Positions 18,179 through 28,534 of a stretch of 64,000 bases of DNA are shown piece by piece. Under the pieces are notes generated by a model that was given only the letters and a program-made list of their open reading frames with translations, was not told where the DNA came from and ran no database searches. Every line of letters starts with the position of its first letter. The first letter of the stretch is position 1. Both the position numbers and the translations under genes were made by a program. This DNA is from Pseudomonas sp. BN411 (lineage in GTDB: Bacteria; Pseudomonadota; Gammaproteobacteria; Pseudomonadales; Pseudomonadaceae). The stretch covers positions 368,011 through 432,010 of the forward strand of contig NZ_SSOM01000073.1 in NCBI RefSeq assembly GCF_029871235.1. The letters run 5' to 3'.

Positions 18179-19585
18179 ATGACGACACAACCCGGACTGC
18201 AGCGCGGACTCAGTGCGCGGCACATCCGTTTCATGGCCCTCGGGTCGGCTATCGGCACCGGTCTGTTCTACGGTTCCGCATCGGCCATCAAGATGGCCGG
18301 GCCGGCGGTTCTGCTGGCCTACCTGATCGCCGGTGCGGCGGTCTACATGGTGATGCGCGCGCTGGGCGAGATGGCCGTGCACAACCCGGTGGCCGGGTCC
18401 TTCGGCCAGTACTCAAGCAGCTACATCGGCCCGCTGGCTGGCTTCATCACTGGCTGGACCTACGCGTTCGAGATGATCATCGTCTGCCTCGCGGACGTGA
18501 CGGCGTTCGGCATCTACATGGGCTTCTGGTTCCCTGACGTGCCGCGCTGGATCTGGGTCCTGTCCATCATCTTCTTCATCGGCGCGCTGAACCTGTGCAG
18601 CGTGAAGGTGTTCGGCGAACTGGAATTCTGGCTGTCCCTGCTCAAGGTCAGCGCCATCGTGGCGATGATCCTGGCTGGCCTCGGCATCATGTTCTTCGGC
18701 TTCGGCCTGGCAGAGGGAGCCGCCGCTACCGGCGTGCACAACCTGTGGGAACACGGTGGCTTCATGCCCAACGGCATCAGCGGCCTGATCGCCTCTTTCG
18801 CCGTGGTGGTGTTCGCCTTCGGCGGCATCGAGATCATCGGCGTCACCGCCGGCGAGGCCAAGGACCCGCAGCGCGTGCTGCCCCGCGCGATCAACGCCGT
18901 GCCCATGCGCATCCTGCTGTTCTACGTGCTGACCCTGTTCGTGCTGATGTCGATCTTCCCCTGGCCGCAGATTGGCAGCCAGGGCAGCCCCTTCGTGCAG
19001 ATCTTCGACAGCCTGGGCATCAGCTCCGCGGCCGCCATCCTCAACGTCGTGGTCATTTCCGCAGCCGTTTCCGCCATCAACAGCGACGTGTTCGGTGCCG
19101 GCCGCATGCTCTACGGCATGGCCCGCCAGGGTCAGGCGCCGGCGGGTTTCGCGAAGGTCTCCCGCCATGGCGTGCCCTGGTTGACCGTGGTGGTGATGGG
19201 CGCCTCGCTGCTGATTGGCGTGGTGCTGAACTACCTGATCCCGGAGAACGTGTTCCTGCTGATCGCCTCCATCGCCACCTTCGCCACTGTCTGGGTCTGG
19301 CTGATGATCCTGCTGGCCCAGGTCGGCATGCGTCGCGGCATGAGCGCGAAGGAAGTGGCCGAACTGAAATTCCCGGTGCCCCTGTGGCCCGCCGCTCCGG
19401 CCGCAGCCATCGGCTTCATGCTGTTCGTTTTCGCGGTGCTCGGTTATTTCCCGGACACCCAGGCGGCCCTCTGGGTCGGTATGGTCTGGATTGCTCTGCT
19501 GGTGATCGCCTACTGGTTGTGGGTACGGCCGAGACACATGGAAGGGCGGGTTTCTGCTGTGCCCGCGGCAGGTCTGGATGACTGA
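18179..19585 (+). CDS. hutT: Histidine permease HutT (APC family)
   Basis: A 468-residue inner-membrane amino-acid permease with about 12 hydrophobic segments. It opens with the amino-acid permease signature region [20 protein letters not shown], followed by [30 protein letters not shown]-type sequence split over TM2 and TM3. In Pseudomonas this gene position is the high-affinity histidine/proton symporter of the hut locus. ATG 18179 is used; an in-frame ATG at 18146 lies upstream of the ribosome binding site. A Crc motif overlaps the translation-initiation region, so carbon catabolite repression of uptake is predicted. Confidence 0.93.
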   Translation: MTTQPGLQRGLSARHIRFMALGSAIGTGLFYGSASAIKMAGPAVLLAYLIAGAAVYMVMRALGEMAVHNPVAGSFGQYSSSYIGPLAGFITGWTYAFEMIIVCLADVTAFGIYMGFWFPDVPRWIWVLSIIFFIGALNLCSVKVFGELEFWLSLLKVSAIVAMILAGLGIMFFGFGLAEGAAATGVHNLWEHGGFMPNGISGLIASFAVVVFAFGGIEIIGVTAGEAKDPQRVLPRAINAVPMRILLFYVLTLFVLMSIFPWPQIGSQGSPFVQIFDSLGISSAAAILNVVVISAAVSAINSDVFGAGRMLYGMARQGQAPAGFAKVSRHGVPWLTVVVMGASLLIGVVLNYLIPENVFLLIASIATFATVWVWLMILLAQVGMRRGMSAKEVAELKFPVPLWPAAPAAAIGFMLFVFAVLGYFPDTQAALWVGMVWIALLVIAYWLWVRPRHMEGRVSAVPAAGLDD

Positions 19586-19608
19586 TGTGCGTTGCGTGTA
19601 ACACCCCA

Positions 19609-19630
19609 CGGCGGCCGGTAGAGGCCGCCG
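19609..19630 (+). other. Hairpin after hutT
   Basis: CGGCGGCC (19609-19616) pairs exactly with GGCCGCCG (19623-19630), loop of six. It lies 24 bases after the hutT stop and lacks a T-run. Confidence 0.6.
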
Positions 19631-19636
19631 GTGGAG

Positions 19637-19644
19637 AACAAGAA
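19637..19644 (+). promoter_or_regulatory. Possible Crc motif upstream of hutX
   Basis: AACAAGAA matches AANAANAA but lies about 98 bases before the hutX start, separated by a hairpin, so it is a weaker candidate than the hutT site. Confidence 0.25.
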
Positions 19645-19662
19645 AAGCGCCAGTCACTGGCA

Positions 19663-19690
19663 GCGACCGCCGGCCAGTGCCGGTGGTCGC
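19663..19690 (+). other. Second hairpin upstream of hutX
   Basis: GCGACCGCCGGC (19663-19674) pairs with GCCGGTGGTCGC (19679-19690) with one G-T wobble and a four-base loop. With the 19609 hairpin it forms a structured leader before hutX that may stabilise the binding-protein message. Confidence 0.6.
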
Positions 19691-19741
19691 CCCCGATTGA
19701 ACTGCCCTAATCCTCTTACCAAGTTTCAGGAGCGTCGGAAC

Positions 19742-20710
19742 ATGCAATTCAAGAAGCGAGTGTTGAGCCTCATGTGTGCGGCGGGTCTGCTGGCTGGAGC
19801 GGCTTCCGCCCAGGCGGCGGGCTGGTGCGAATCCGGCAAGCCGGTGAAGTTCGCCGGACTCAACTGGGAAAGCGGCATGCTGCTCACCGACGTGCTGCAA
19901 CTGGTGCTGAAGAACGGTTACGGCTGCGAGACCGACAGCCTGCCGGGCAACTCCATCACCATGGAACAAGCCCTTGGCAATAACGATATCCAGATATTCG
20001 CCGAGGAATGGATCGGCCGTAGCGACGCCTGGAACAAGGCCGCCACCGCCGGCAAGGTGGTGGGCGTGGGCGCACCGATCGTCGGCGCCACCGAAGGCTG
20101 GTACGTGCCGCGTTATGTGATCGAGGGCGACGCCAAGCGTGGCATCGAGGCCAAGGCGCCGCAGCTCAAGGCCATCGCCGACCTCGGCCAGTACGCCGAA
20201 CTGTTCCGCGATCCGGAGGAGCCGGGCAAGGGCCGCTTCTACAACTGCCCGGCTGGCTGGACCTGCGAGCTGGACAACTCCGAAATGCTGAAGAGCTACG
20301 GCCTGGAAGAGAAGTTCACCAACTTCCGCCCGGGCACCGGCCCGGCCCTGGATGCGGCCGTGTTGTCGAGCTATCGCCGTGGCGAGCCTATCCTTTTCTA
20401 TTACTGGTCGCCGACGCCGCTGATGGGTCAGGCGGACCTGGTCAAGCTGGAGGAGAAGCCCGGCGTGGACAAGAGCGTGACCATCCAGGTCGGCCTGTCC
20501 AAGACCTTCCATGACGAGGCCCCGGAACTGGTGGCCGTGCTGGAGAAGGTCAACCTGCCGATCGACCTGCTGAACCAGAACCTGGCGAAGATGGCCAAAG
20601 AGAAGATGGATTCGGCGGACCTGGCCAAGGTCTTCCTCAAGGAACACCCGGAAGTGTGGCGCGCCTGGGTTAGCGAAGACGCGGCGAAGAAGATCGAAGC
20701 CGCCCTCTGA
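19742..20710 (+). CDS. hutX: Histidine ABC transporter substrate-binding protein HutX
   Basis: A 322-residue periplasmic binding protein with a clear signal peptide (LMCAAGLLAGAASAQAAG, mature from about residue 24). It belongs to the glycine-betaine/quaternary-amine binding family that in the hut locus takes up histidine. Motifs shared with the orphan at 13601 include LNWESGM, PGNSITME, WYVPRYVIEGD, FYNCPAGWTCE and FYYWSPTPLMG. ATG 19742 is preferred to an in-frame ATG at 19631, since the latter would put the signal peptide inside the protein. hutW and hutV follow, completing the transporter. Confidence 0.92.
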   Translation: MQFKKRVLSLMCAAGLLAGAASAQAAGWCESGKPVKFAGLNWESGMLLTDVLQLVLKNGYGCETDSLPGNSITMEQALGNNDIQIFAEEWIGRSDAWNKAATAGKVVGVGAPIVGATEGWYVPRYVIEGDAKRGIEAKAPQLKAIADLGQYAELFRDPEEPGKGRFYNCPAGWTCELDNSEMLKSYGLEEKFTNFRPGTGPALDAAVLSSYRRGEPILFYYWSPTPLMGQADLVKLEEKPGVDKSVTIQVGLSKTFHDEAPELVAVLEKVNLPIDLLNQNLAKMAKEKMDSADLAKVFLKEHPEVWRAWVSEDAAKKIEAAL

Positions 20711-20736
20711 GGCCGGGGCCTTCCCCCATTCCTGGC

Positions 20737-20760
20737 CCCTCCTCCTCGGGGAGGAGAGGG
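20737..20760 (+). other. Hairpin between hutX and hutW
   Basis: CTCCTC (20742-20747) and GAGGAG (20751-20756) form the core of a hairpin extended by imperfect CCC/GGG pairs. Its position after a binding-protein gene fits differential stability of binding-protein and permease messages. Confidence 0.4.
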
Positions 20761-20784
20761 CCCACCACCTGACCGGAGCGAGCC

Positions 20785-21632
20785 ATGTTCCCTGAACGCT
20801 TCACCTTTTCCATCGCCGACTGGGTCAACGGCTGGGTCGACAGCCTGGTGACCAACTACGGCGACGTGTTCCGCCACATCTCCGACACCCTGCTCTACGC
20901 CATCGTCTACCTCGAAGGCCTGCTGCGTGCCACGCCCTGGTGGCTGGTGCTGATCGTGGTCGCCGGGATTGCCTGGCATGCCACCCGGCGCATCCTGCCG
21001 ACGGTGGTGATCACCGGCCTGTTGTTCCTGGTGGGCGCCGTCGGCCTCTGGGACAAGCTGATGCAGACCGTCGCGCTGATGCTGGTGGCCACCTTCATCT
21101 CGGTGCTGATCGGCATTCCGCTGGGCATTCTCGCGGCCCGCAGCAATCGTCTGCGCGCGGTGCTGATGCCGCTGCTGGACATCATGCAGACCATGCCCAG
21201 CTTCGTGTACCTGATCCCGGTGCTGATGCTCTTCGGCCTGGGCAAGGTGCCGGCCATCTTCGCCACCGTGATCTACGCCGCGCCGCCGCTGATCCGCCTG
21301 ACCGACCTCGGCATCCGCCAGGTTGACGGCGAGGTGATGGAAGCCATCAACGCCTTCGGCGCCAACCGCTGGCAGCAGCTGTTCGGCGTGCAGTTGCCGC
21401 TGGCCATGCCGAGCATCATGGCCGGCATCAACCAGACCACCATGATGGCCCTGTCGATGGTGGTGATCGCGTCCATGATCGGCGCCCGTGGCCTCGGTGA
21501 GGACGTCCTGGTGGGCATCCAGACTCTCAACGTCGGCAAGGGCCTCGAAGCGGGCCTGGCCATCGTCATCCTGGCCGTGGTCTTCGACCGCATCACCCAG
21601 GCTTACGGCCGTTCGCGGCACGCAGCCAGCAA

Positions 21633-21636
<4 letters not shown>
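20785..21636 (+). CDS. hutW: Histidine ABC transporter permease HutW
   Basis: A 283-residue inner-membrane permease of the ProW/OpuAB type. Several transmembrane segments surround the binding-protein-dependent transport motif EAINAFGANRWQQLFGVQLPLA (EAA-x3-G-like, about residues 188-209), which contacts the HutV ATPase. The sequence LMPLLDIMQTMPSFVYLIPV is typical of quaternary-amine permeases. Its stop overlaps the hutV start (ATGA at 21633). ATG at 20785 has GGAGCG upstream. Confidence 0.93.
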
Positions 21637-22463
<827 letters not shown>

Positions 22464-22474
22464 GGAACAGCTGA

Positions 22475-24007
22475 ATGTCGTTACCTGAGAAAGTCCTGCT
22501 GGGCGATTCGCCGTTGAACTGGCGCCAGGTGGTGGCCGTGGCTCGCCACGGCGCGCGCCTGGAGCTGACGCCGTCGGCCTGGGCGCGCATCGACAACGCC
22601 CGGGGCATCGTCGAGCGGATCGTCGAGCGGGGCGAGCGCGCCTACGGGATCAGCACCGGTCTTGGCGCACTCAGTGAAGTCGTGCTGACCGCTGAGCAGT
22701 TCGCCACGCTGTCGCGCAACACCCTGCTCAGCCATGCCTGCGGCGTTGGTCCGGTGCTGGCCGACGAGCAGACCCGCGCCATCATCTGCTGTGCTATCGC
22801 CAATTACAGCCACGGCCGCTCCGGCGTGCAGCGGCAGGTGGTGGAAGCACTGCTGGCGCTGCTGGAGCGCGGCATCACCCCACAGGTGCCGTCCCAAGGG
22901 TCGGTGGGCTACCTCACTCACATGGCCCACGTCGGCATCGCCCTGCTCGGCGTTGGCGAAGTGAGCTATCGCGGTCGGGTGGTATCCGCCGCCGAAGCGC
23001 TGGCCGCCGAAGGCCTCCAGCCAGTGAAACTGGGCGCTAAGGACGGGCTCTGCCTGGTCAACGGCCTGCCCTGCATGACCGGCCTGACTTGCCTGGCCCT
23101 GGACGACGCGGAACGCCTGATGCGCTGGGCCGACGTGATCGGCGCCATGAGTTTCGAAGCCCTGCGCGGACAGATCGCCGCCTTCGATCCGGACATCATC
23201 GCCCTCAAGCCGTACCCCGGCGTGCAGGCGGTGGGCGCCAACCTGCTGGCCCTGCTGGCCGGTAGTGAAGTGGTCGCCGAAAGTCGCGGCATCCGCACGC
23301 AGGACGCGCTCAGCATTCGCTCCATTCCCCAGGTGCACGGTGCCTGCCGTGATCAGCTGGCCCATGCCGCGAAGCAGGTGGATACCGAACTGGCGTCGGC
23401 CAACGACAACCCCCTGCTGCTGGGGACCCCGGACAGTTACAAGGTCGTCTCCCAGGCCAACCCCCACGGCGAATCGGTCGCCATGGCGGCGGACCTGCTG
23501 GCGATTGCGGTGGCCGAGCTTGGCGGCATTGCCGAACGCCGCCTGGATCGCCTCGTCAACCCGCTGGTCAGTGGCCTGCCGGCGTTCCTGGTAGGCCAGC
23601 CCGGGGTCAATTCGGGGATGATGATCGCCCAGTACGTCGCCGCTGCCCTGGTCGGGGAAAACCGTCAGCTGGCGCAGCCGGCCGTTGTGGATAACTTCGT
23701 CACCTCCGGATTGCAGGAAGACCACCTGAGTCTCGGCACCAATGCCGCCCTCAAGCTGGGCAAGGCGGTGGAGAACTGCCGCCGAATCCTTGCCATCGAA
23801 TATCTGTTTGCCGCCCAGGCTTTCGAGTTCCACAAGCCGAGGGGCTTCGGTGCTGGCACAACGGCTGCGTGGGAAACCCTGCGCGAGCACGTGCCGGCTT
23901 ATGACCAGGACCGCTGGCTGGCACCGGATATCGCCCGTGCCGCCGACCTGCTGCGTGACGGTGCTGCGCTGGAAGGGATTTCCGTTCGCACCGGAGGCCT
24001 GCAATGA
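22475..24007 (+). CDS. HutH-like aromatic amino-acid lyase paralogue lacking the MIO triad
   Basis: A 510-residue protein homologous along its whole length to HutH at 16573, but the segment that should read [15 protein letters not shown] reads GSVG-YLTHM (residues 142-150). The Ala-Ser-Gly that cyclises to the MIO electrophile is therefore gone, and the loop is six residues shorter with the frame intact. The QDPYSLR motif has become QDALSIR (276-282), losing the active-site Tyr. Tyr57, Asn196, Arg282 and Glu415 equivalents remain. A normal lyase reaction is not expected. It could be a non-catalytic partner, regulator or an enzyme with other chemistry. It is flanked tightly by hutV (11 bases) and hutI (ATGA overlap), so it is expressed with the pathway. 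A HAL-like gene is, from memory, also at this position in P. aeruginosa. Confidence 0.88.
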   Translation: MSLPEKVLLGDSPLNWRQVVAVARHGARLELTPSAWARIDNARGIVERIVERGERAYGISTGLGALSEVVLTAEQFATLSRNTLLSHACGVGPVLADEQTRAIICCAIANYSHGRSGVQRQVVEALLALLERGITPQVPSQGSVGYLTHMAHVGIALLGVGEVSYRGRVVSAAEALAAEGLQPVKLGAKDGLCLVNGLPCMTGLTCLALDDAERLMRWADVIGAMSFEALRGQIAAFDPDIIALKPYPGVQAVGANLLALLAGSEVVAESRGIRTQDALSIRSIPQVHGACRDQLAHAAKQVDTELASANDNPLLLGTPDSYKVVSQANPHGESVAMAADLLAIAVAELGGIAERRLDRLVNPLVSGLPAFLVGQPGVNSGMMIAQYVAAALVGENRQLAQPAVVDNFVTSGLQEDHLSLGTNAALKLGKAVENCRRILAIEYLFAAQAFEFHKPRGFGAGTTAAWETLREHVPAYDQDRWLAPDIARAADLLRDGAALEGISVRTGGLQ

Positions 24008-25212
24008 AACACCTCTGGCACAACTGCCACGCCGCTACGATGCAAGGCGGCAAGTACTCGATCATCGAAGACGCGGTGCTGCTGACCTACGCCGGGCGCA
24101 TCGAGTGGATCGGCCCACGTGCCGAACTGCCGTCGATCCCCTATGACGTGGAAGTCGACCTCAATGGCGCCTGGGTCACTCCGGGGCTGATCGACTGCCA
24201 TACCCACCTGGTGTTCGGTGGCGACCGCAGCCGCGAGTTCGAGCAGCGCCTGGAAGGCGTCAGCTACGCCGAGATCGCTGCCCAGGGCGGCGGTATCGCC
24301 AGCACCGTCCGCGCTACCCGTGAAGCCAGTGAGGACGAGCTGCTGGAGAGCGCCACCCGCCGCGCCCGCCAGTTGCTGCGTGACGGCGTGACCACCCTGG
24401 AGGTGAAATCCGGCTACGGCCTGGACCTGGCCAGCGAGCGCAAGATGTTGCGGGTCGCGCGGCGCCTGGGCGAGACCCTGCCGATCACCGTACGCGCCAC
24501 CTGCCTGGCGGCTCACGCCCTGCCGCCGGAGTACGCCGGCCGCGCCGATGATTACATCGACCACATCTGCCGCGAGATGCTGCCGGCCCTGGCCAATGAG
24601 GGCCTGGTGGACGCGGTGGACGCCTTCTGCGAGCACCTGGCGTTTTCCCCGGCCCAGGTGGAGCGGGTGTTCAAGGCGGCCCGCGAACTGGCCCTGCCGG
24701 TGAAGCTGCATGCCGAGCAGCTGTCTTCCCTGCATGGCTCCAGCCTGGCAGCACGCTATCAGGCGCTGTCGGCGGACCACCTGGAATACATGACCGAGGA
24801 CGATGCCATCGCCATGGCCGCCTCGGGCACCGTCGCCGTGCTGCTGCCCGGCGCCTTCTTCCTGCTGCGGGAAACCCAGCTGCCGCCCATCGATGCCCTG
24901 CGCAAGCACGGCGTGGCAATGGCGGTGTCGACCGATCTCAACCCTGGCACTTCGCCCGCGCTTTCCTTGCGGATGATGCTGAACATGGCCTGCACCTCCT
25001 TCCGCCTGACCCCGGAAGAAGCGCTGGCCGGCGCCACCCTGCATGCTGCCAAGGCCCTCGGCCTGGCCGGCAGCCACGGCAGCCTGGAGGCGGGCAAGGT
25101 GGCCGACTTCATCGCCTGGGACATCCAGCGCCCGGCAGAACTCGCATACTGGCTGGGTGGCGACCTGCCCAAGCGGGTGATTCGACACGGACAGGAGATC
25201 GACTGTGGATAA
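24004..25212 (+). CDS. hutI: Imidazolonepropionase
   Basis: A 402-residue metal-dependent amidohydrolase that opens imidazolone-5-propanoate to N-formimino-L-glutamate. Key segments are [17 protein letters not shown] with the HTH metal ligands (about residues 66-68), [33 protein letters not shown] (third His), and [10 protein letters not shown] with the Asp ligand (about 311). It overlaps the upstream HutH-like gene (ATGA) and downstream hutG (eight bases), placing it firmly in the operon. Length is standard. Confidence 0.97.
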   Translation: MKHLWHNCHAATMQGGKYSIIEDAVLLTYAGRIEWIGPRAELPSIPYDVEVDLNGAWVTPGLIDCHTHLVFGGDRSREFEQRLEGVSYAEIAAQGGGIASTVRATREASEDELLESATRRARQLLRDGVTTLEVKSGYGLDLASERKMLRVARRLGETLPITVRATCLAAHALPPEYAGRADDYIDHICREMLPALANEGLVDAVDAFCEHLAFSPAQVERVFKAARELALPVKLHAEQLSSLHGSSLAARYQALSADHLEYMTEDDAIAMAASGTVAVLLPGAFFLLRETQLPPIDALRKHGVAMAVSTDLNPGTSPALSLRMMLNMACTSFRLTPEEALAGATLHAAKALGLAGSHGSLEAGKVADFIAWDIQRPAELAYWLGGDLPKRVIRHGQEIDCG

Positions 25213-26008
25213 CGTTCTCTCATTCAGCCGCGGCAACGTGCCGCTGCTGATCAGCATGCCGCATCCCGGCACCCTGCTGACCCCGGCGGTGGAAGCCGGA
25301 ATGGTGGAAGCCGGCTGGGACCTCACCGATACCGACTGGCACATCCCGCGCCTTTACGATTTCGCCGGCGAACTGGGGGCGAGCACCCTGGCGGCGCAGT
25401 ACTCGCGCTATGTCATCGACCTCAACCGCCCGGCCGACGACAAGCCGCTCTATGCCACCGCCACCACCGGCCTGTACCCGTCGACCCTGTTCGATGGCGA
25501 CCCCCTCTACCACGAAGGCGAGGAGCCCTCGTCGGCGGAGCGGGCGCGCTACCTGGCGGACATCTGGACGCCCTATCACCAGACCATCAGCGATGAGCTG
25601 GCGCGGATGAAGGCCGAGTTCGGCTACGCCATGCTGTTCGACGCCCACTCCATCCGTTCCTTCGTCCCGCGTCTGTTCGATGGCCGCTTGCCGGACTTCA
25701 ACCTCGGCACCAACGCCGGCGCCAGTTGCGATCCGGGCCTGGCCGATGCCCTGGTGGCAGTTTGCGCCGAGGCGGAGGACTACAGCCACGTGCTCAATGG
25801 CCGCTTCAAGGGCGGCCACATCACCCGTCACTACGGCCAGCCGGACCAGCACATCCATGCCGTCCAGCTGGAGCTGGCGCAATGCACCTACATGGATGAG
25901 CAGGTGCCCTTCGACTATCGCGAAGACCTCGCGGTGCCGACCCAGGCCGTGCTGAATCGCTTGCTGCAGGCGATGTTGGAGTGGGGTCAGCAGCGCTACG
26001 GCCGCTGA
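25205..26008 (+). CDS. hutG: N-formylglutamate deformylase
   Basis: A 267-residue zinc amidohydrolase that converts N-formyl-L-glutamate to glutamate and formate, the last step of the HutF-dependent route. Typical segments are [21 protein letters not shown] (metal-binding DAHS), [11 protein letters not shown] and [14 protein letters not shown] at 25205 overlaps the hutI stop by eight bases and has GGAGATCG upstream. It ends the hut operon and is convergent with the hydrolase at 26045. Confidence 0.96.
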   Translation: MDNVLSFSRGNVPLLISMPHPGTLLTPAVEAGMVEAGWDLTDTDWHIPRLYDFAGELGASTLAAQYSRYVIDLNRPADDKPLYATATTGLYPSTLFDGDPLYHEGEEPSSAERARYLADIWTPYHQTISDELARMKAEFGYAMLFDAHSIRSFVPRLFDGRLPDFNLGTNAGASCDPGLADALVAVCAEAEDYSHVLNGRFKGGHITRHYGQPDQHIHAVQLELAQCTYMDEQVPFDYREDLAVPTQAVLNRLLQAMLEWGQQRYGR

Positions 26009-26044
26009 TCACCCTGACAGGCAACAGCGAGTGCCGCCGTTGCT

Positions 26045-27004
26045 TCAAAGGGCGCGGAGGAAGTCCAGCATCAGCGCGCTGACCTCCTCCGGCCGCTCCT
26101 GTTGAAGCCAGTGCCCGGCGCCATTGAGCAGGTGGCACTCCCGCAGTCCGGGCAGCGTTTTCGGAAACGCGGCGATCAACTGGGGAATCACCGGGAAACC
26201 GAGCACCGAGTCCCGGCTTCCGGCCATGAACATCGACGGCTGGCGGATGATGCTGCCGCGCCACGGCGCCATGAGTTCGCTGGAGAGGCGCATGGTCCGG
26301 TACCAGTTCAGCCCGCCGCGAAAACCGCTGCGCCGGAATGCCTGCACGTAGTAGTCGAGGTCGTCCTCCGTGAGCCAGGCCGGTAGCACGTCGGGCTCTT
26401 TCATGTGCCCGAGGAAGCCCTGGCCGGGCTGCAGGCGACCGAATGCCGGCAGGCCCTGCCAATCACCGGAACCGCAGTAGAGCAATCGGCGGAAGGTTGC
26501 GCTGATATCCCGCTCCAGTTCGGCTTCCGCCACGCCGGGGGCCTGAAAGTACTGCATGTAGTAATCCTGGATGCCCCGGCCTTCCAGCACCTTGAGGATG
26601 TCCGTCGGGTCGGGCGGCGCGAAGGGCACGCTCATGCCGATCACCGCGCGAAACAGGTCCGGCCGCAGCAGGGCGGCGGCCCAGGCCACCATGGCCCCCC
26701 AGTCGTGCCCCACGATGACCGCCTGGCGCTCTCCCAGCACCCGTATGAGGTCCACCATGTCCCCGACCACGTGCAGCCTGGAATAGGCCTCCACGGCTTG
26801 CGGGGCGTCAGTTTCGCCGTAGCCGCGCATGTCCGGGGCGACCGCCCTGAAGCCGGCCGCCGCAAGGGAGTCGAGCTGGTGCCGCCAGGCGTACCACAGC
26901 TCCGGAAACCCGTGGCAGAGCAGCACCACTGGCCCATCGCCCTGTATCGCGACGCGCATGCGGATGCCGTTGACGGTAAGGGTTTCCAGCGTCGGGGCGC
27001 CCAT
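26045..27004 (-). CDS. Alpha/beta hydrolase, epoxide-hydrolase-like
   Basis: A 319-residue alpha/beta hydrolase. It has the oxyanion motif HGFPELWYAW (about 31-40), PDMRGYGETDAP, and nucleophile elbow VGHDWGA with Asp101 in place of Ser, as in epoxide hydrolases and haloalkane dehalogenases. The C-terminal catalytic His is in NGAGHWLQQERP. Asp nucleophile plus cap-domain tyrosines favour epoxide hydrolysis; substrate unknown. It starts 15 bases after the stop of the FAD oxidoreductase, suggesting a two-gene unit in which an oxygenated product is hydrolysed (inference). Confidence 0.85.
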   Translation of the reverse strand: MGAPTLETLTVNGIRMRVAIQGDGPVVLLCHGFPELWYAWRHQLDSLAAAGFRAVAPDMRGYGETDAPQAVEAYSRLHVVGDMVDLIRVLGERQAVIVGHDWGAMVAWAAALLRPDLFRAVIGMSVPFAPPDPTDILKVLEGRGIQDYYMQYFQAPGVAEAELERDISATFRRLLYCGSGDWQGLPAFGRLQPGQGFLGHMKEPDVLPAWLTEDDLDYYVQAFRRSGFRGGLNWYRTMRLSSELMAPWRGSIIRQPSMFMAGSRDSVLGFPVIPQLIAAFPKTLPGLRECHLLNGAGHWLQQERPEEVSALMLDFLRAL

Positions 27005-27019
27005 GTCCAGGTCTTCTGC

Positions 27020-28432
27020 TCAGGCGAGCAGCGCCATCAGCCGGGGCAGGTTCACCGCTGCCTGCTGCCTGGCGAGGGTCAGTTCGTGGAGCAGGGCATG
27101 GCGCTCGCTGTCGTCGGGCCGGACATCGCGTACCACCGTGGTCATCAGGAACAGGCGGGAGCTGAACAACCACTGGGTCAGGGCCTGGTCTTCGCGCCAG
27201 CGCTGGAAGTTGCCCAGGTAGACGTCCCAGATCCTGAGCCAGTCCTCTGGAACCCGTGGCACCGGGACCGGCTGGCAGCAGGCGTTCTTCGCCGCGTCGT
27301 CGGCCAGGTGGCATTCGACGTAGGCGATCAGGGCGGCTGAAAACACCGGCTGGTTGTTGCTGACGAAGGTCAGGTTGATCCTGTTTCCGTCGAACACCTG
27401 TGCCACCTTCCATCCGGCCAGGGCGCTGGCGCTACAGTCGATGAACAGGGCTCCCATGGGCACCTCCACGCTGCCGCCCTCCAGCATGACCTTACCCGGC
27501 TCGATCGCCTCGACATGGCCCATCCGTACCTTGTGTTCGATACCGCGCAGGGCGCTTAGCTCGCTTCGGGTGACTGTGGCGCCGCGATAGGCCCGCGGCG
27601 TGACGGAGAGGTCGATACGCAGCAGCTGGCCCGACTGTTCAAGCCGGTCGAACAGGTCTGCGAGCGAGGTGGCGGCGCCAAGGGCCGAGTACTGCGCGGT
27701 GACACCGTGGACGCTCTGCTCGAAGTACTCGAGGCCGGGTTGCAGGGTGGCGCGATCCACCAGCCAGGGATCGCTGGGCATGATCCAGTGGATCGAACCC
27801 GGCGACACGCCGTTCTGCAGCAGCCACAGGCAGGTATCGATGCCGGTCTTGCCGGAGCCGACCACCACATAGGCGGGATGTGGCTGGCGGATCTGGGGCA
27901 GCTCGTTGGGCGGTACGCAGGTTACCCCGGTGGCCACCCGGTATTTCGGTGGATGTGTGGAGGGCACCTGGGTCTGGGCGTGTGTGGCGTCGACCAGTTT
28001 CCGCCGTACCTGCACCCGGTACTCCGTGCCGCCAAGCAGGGAAACGAAACGATGATCCGCTGCGCGATCCCCGACGTAGTCGCACATGGGGAAGTAGCGC
28101 ACGCGCCCCGACGGCAGGAACCGCTGATTCATCACCTGCTCGTAGTAGCTGAGGATTTCCGTACCAGAGGCCAGTTCGTAGAGGTTCTCCCCCAGCGCGG
28201 AGCTGTCTTTCTTGCCACTGCCCAACTCACGGGAATTCACGCCGTAGCAGGCCGAGGGCTGGTGAAGCCGGACGAAGGGGTAGGCGTCGTTCCAGTGGCC
28301 GCCGGGCTGGGCGTGGCGGTCCACCATCAGCACGGTGGCGTCGGATTCGCTGAGCAGCGTGTCGACGAAGGCCATCGCCGCAGCGCCGGCGCCGATCACC
28401 AGATAGTCGGTTTCCAACAGGTCCGGGTGCAT
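27020..28432 (-). CDS. FAD-dependent oxidoreductase / putative monooxygenase
   Basis: A 470-residue flavoprotein. The N-terminal dinucleotide-binding motif is VIGAGAAAMAF (about residues 11-21), followed by acidic VDRHAQPGGHWNDAYPF, resembling the GGxW region of flavin monooxygenases. A second nucleotide-binding motif, VVVGSGKTGIDT, is near 193 and fits NADPH. ATG at 28432 has GAGGA eight bases upstream; a GTG at 28465 is an alternative. It precedes the epoxide-hydrolase-like gene by 15 bases. No exact family could be named; a role in oxidising a hydrophobic or aromatic compound is inference. Confidence 0.75.
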   Translation of the reverse strand: MHPDLLETDYLVIGAGAAAMAFVDTLLSESDATVLMVDRHAQPGGHWNDAYPFVRLHQPSACYGVNSRELGSGKKDSSALGENLYELASGTEILSYYEQVMNQRFLPSGRVRYFPMCDYVGDRAADHRFVSLLGGTEYRVQVRRKLVDATHAQTQVPSTHPPKYRVATGVTCVPPNELPQIRQPHPAYVVVGSGKTGIDTCLWLLQNGVSPGSIHWIMPSDPWLVDRATLQPGLEYFEQSVHGVTAQYSALGAATSLADLFDRLEQSGQLLRIDLSVTPRAYRGATVTRSELSALRGIEHKVRMGHVEAIEPGKVMLEGGSVEVPMGALFIDCSASALAGWKVAQVFDGNRINLTFVSNNQPVFSAALIAYVECHLADDAAKNACCQPVPVPRVPEDWLRIWDVYLGNFQRWREDQALTQWLFSSRLFLMTTVVRDVRPDDSERHALLHELTLARQQAAVNLPRLMALLA

Positions 28433-28534
28433 GGCGACTGTCCTCGCGAATGTGGAAGCCCCCACCCCCCCAAGGCTAGTCCCGTGAGCCCGGAACTCCA
28501 GATCAAGAGCTGATTGCGACGATAGCCAAGGGCT

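Noticed and set aside
22895-22925. Frameshift or sequencing error as the cause of the missing MIO triad
   Set aside because: The reading frame is continuous and homologous on both sides, the net change is a multiple of three, and a second active-site change (Tyr to Leu at 279) occurs far away.
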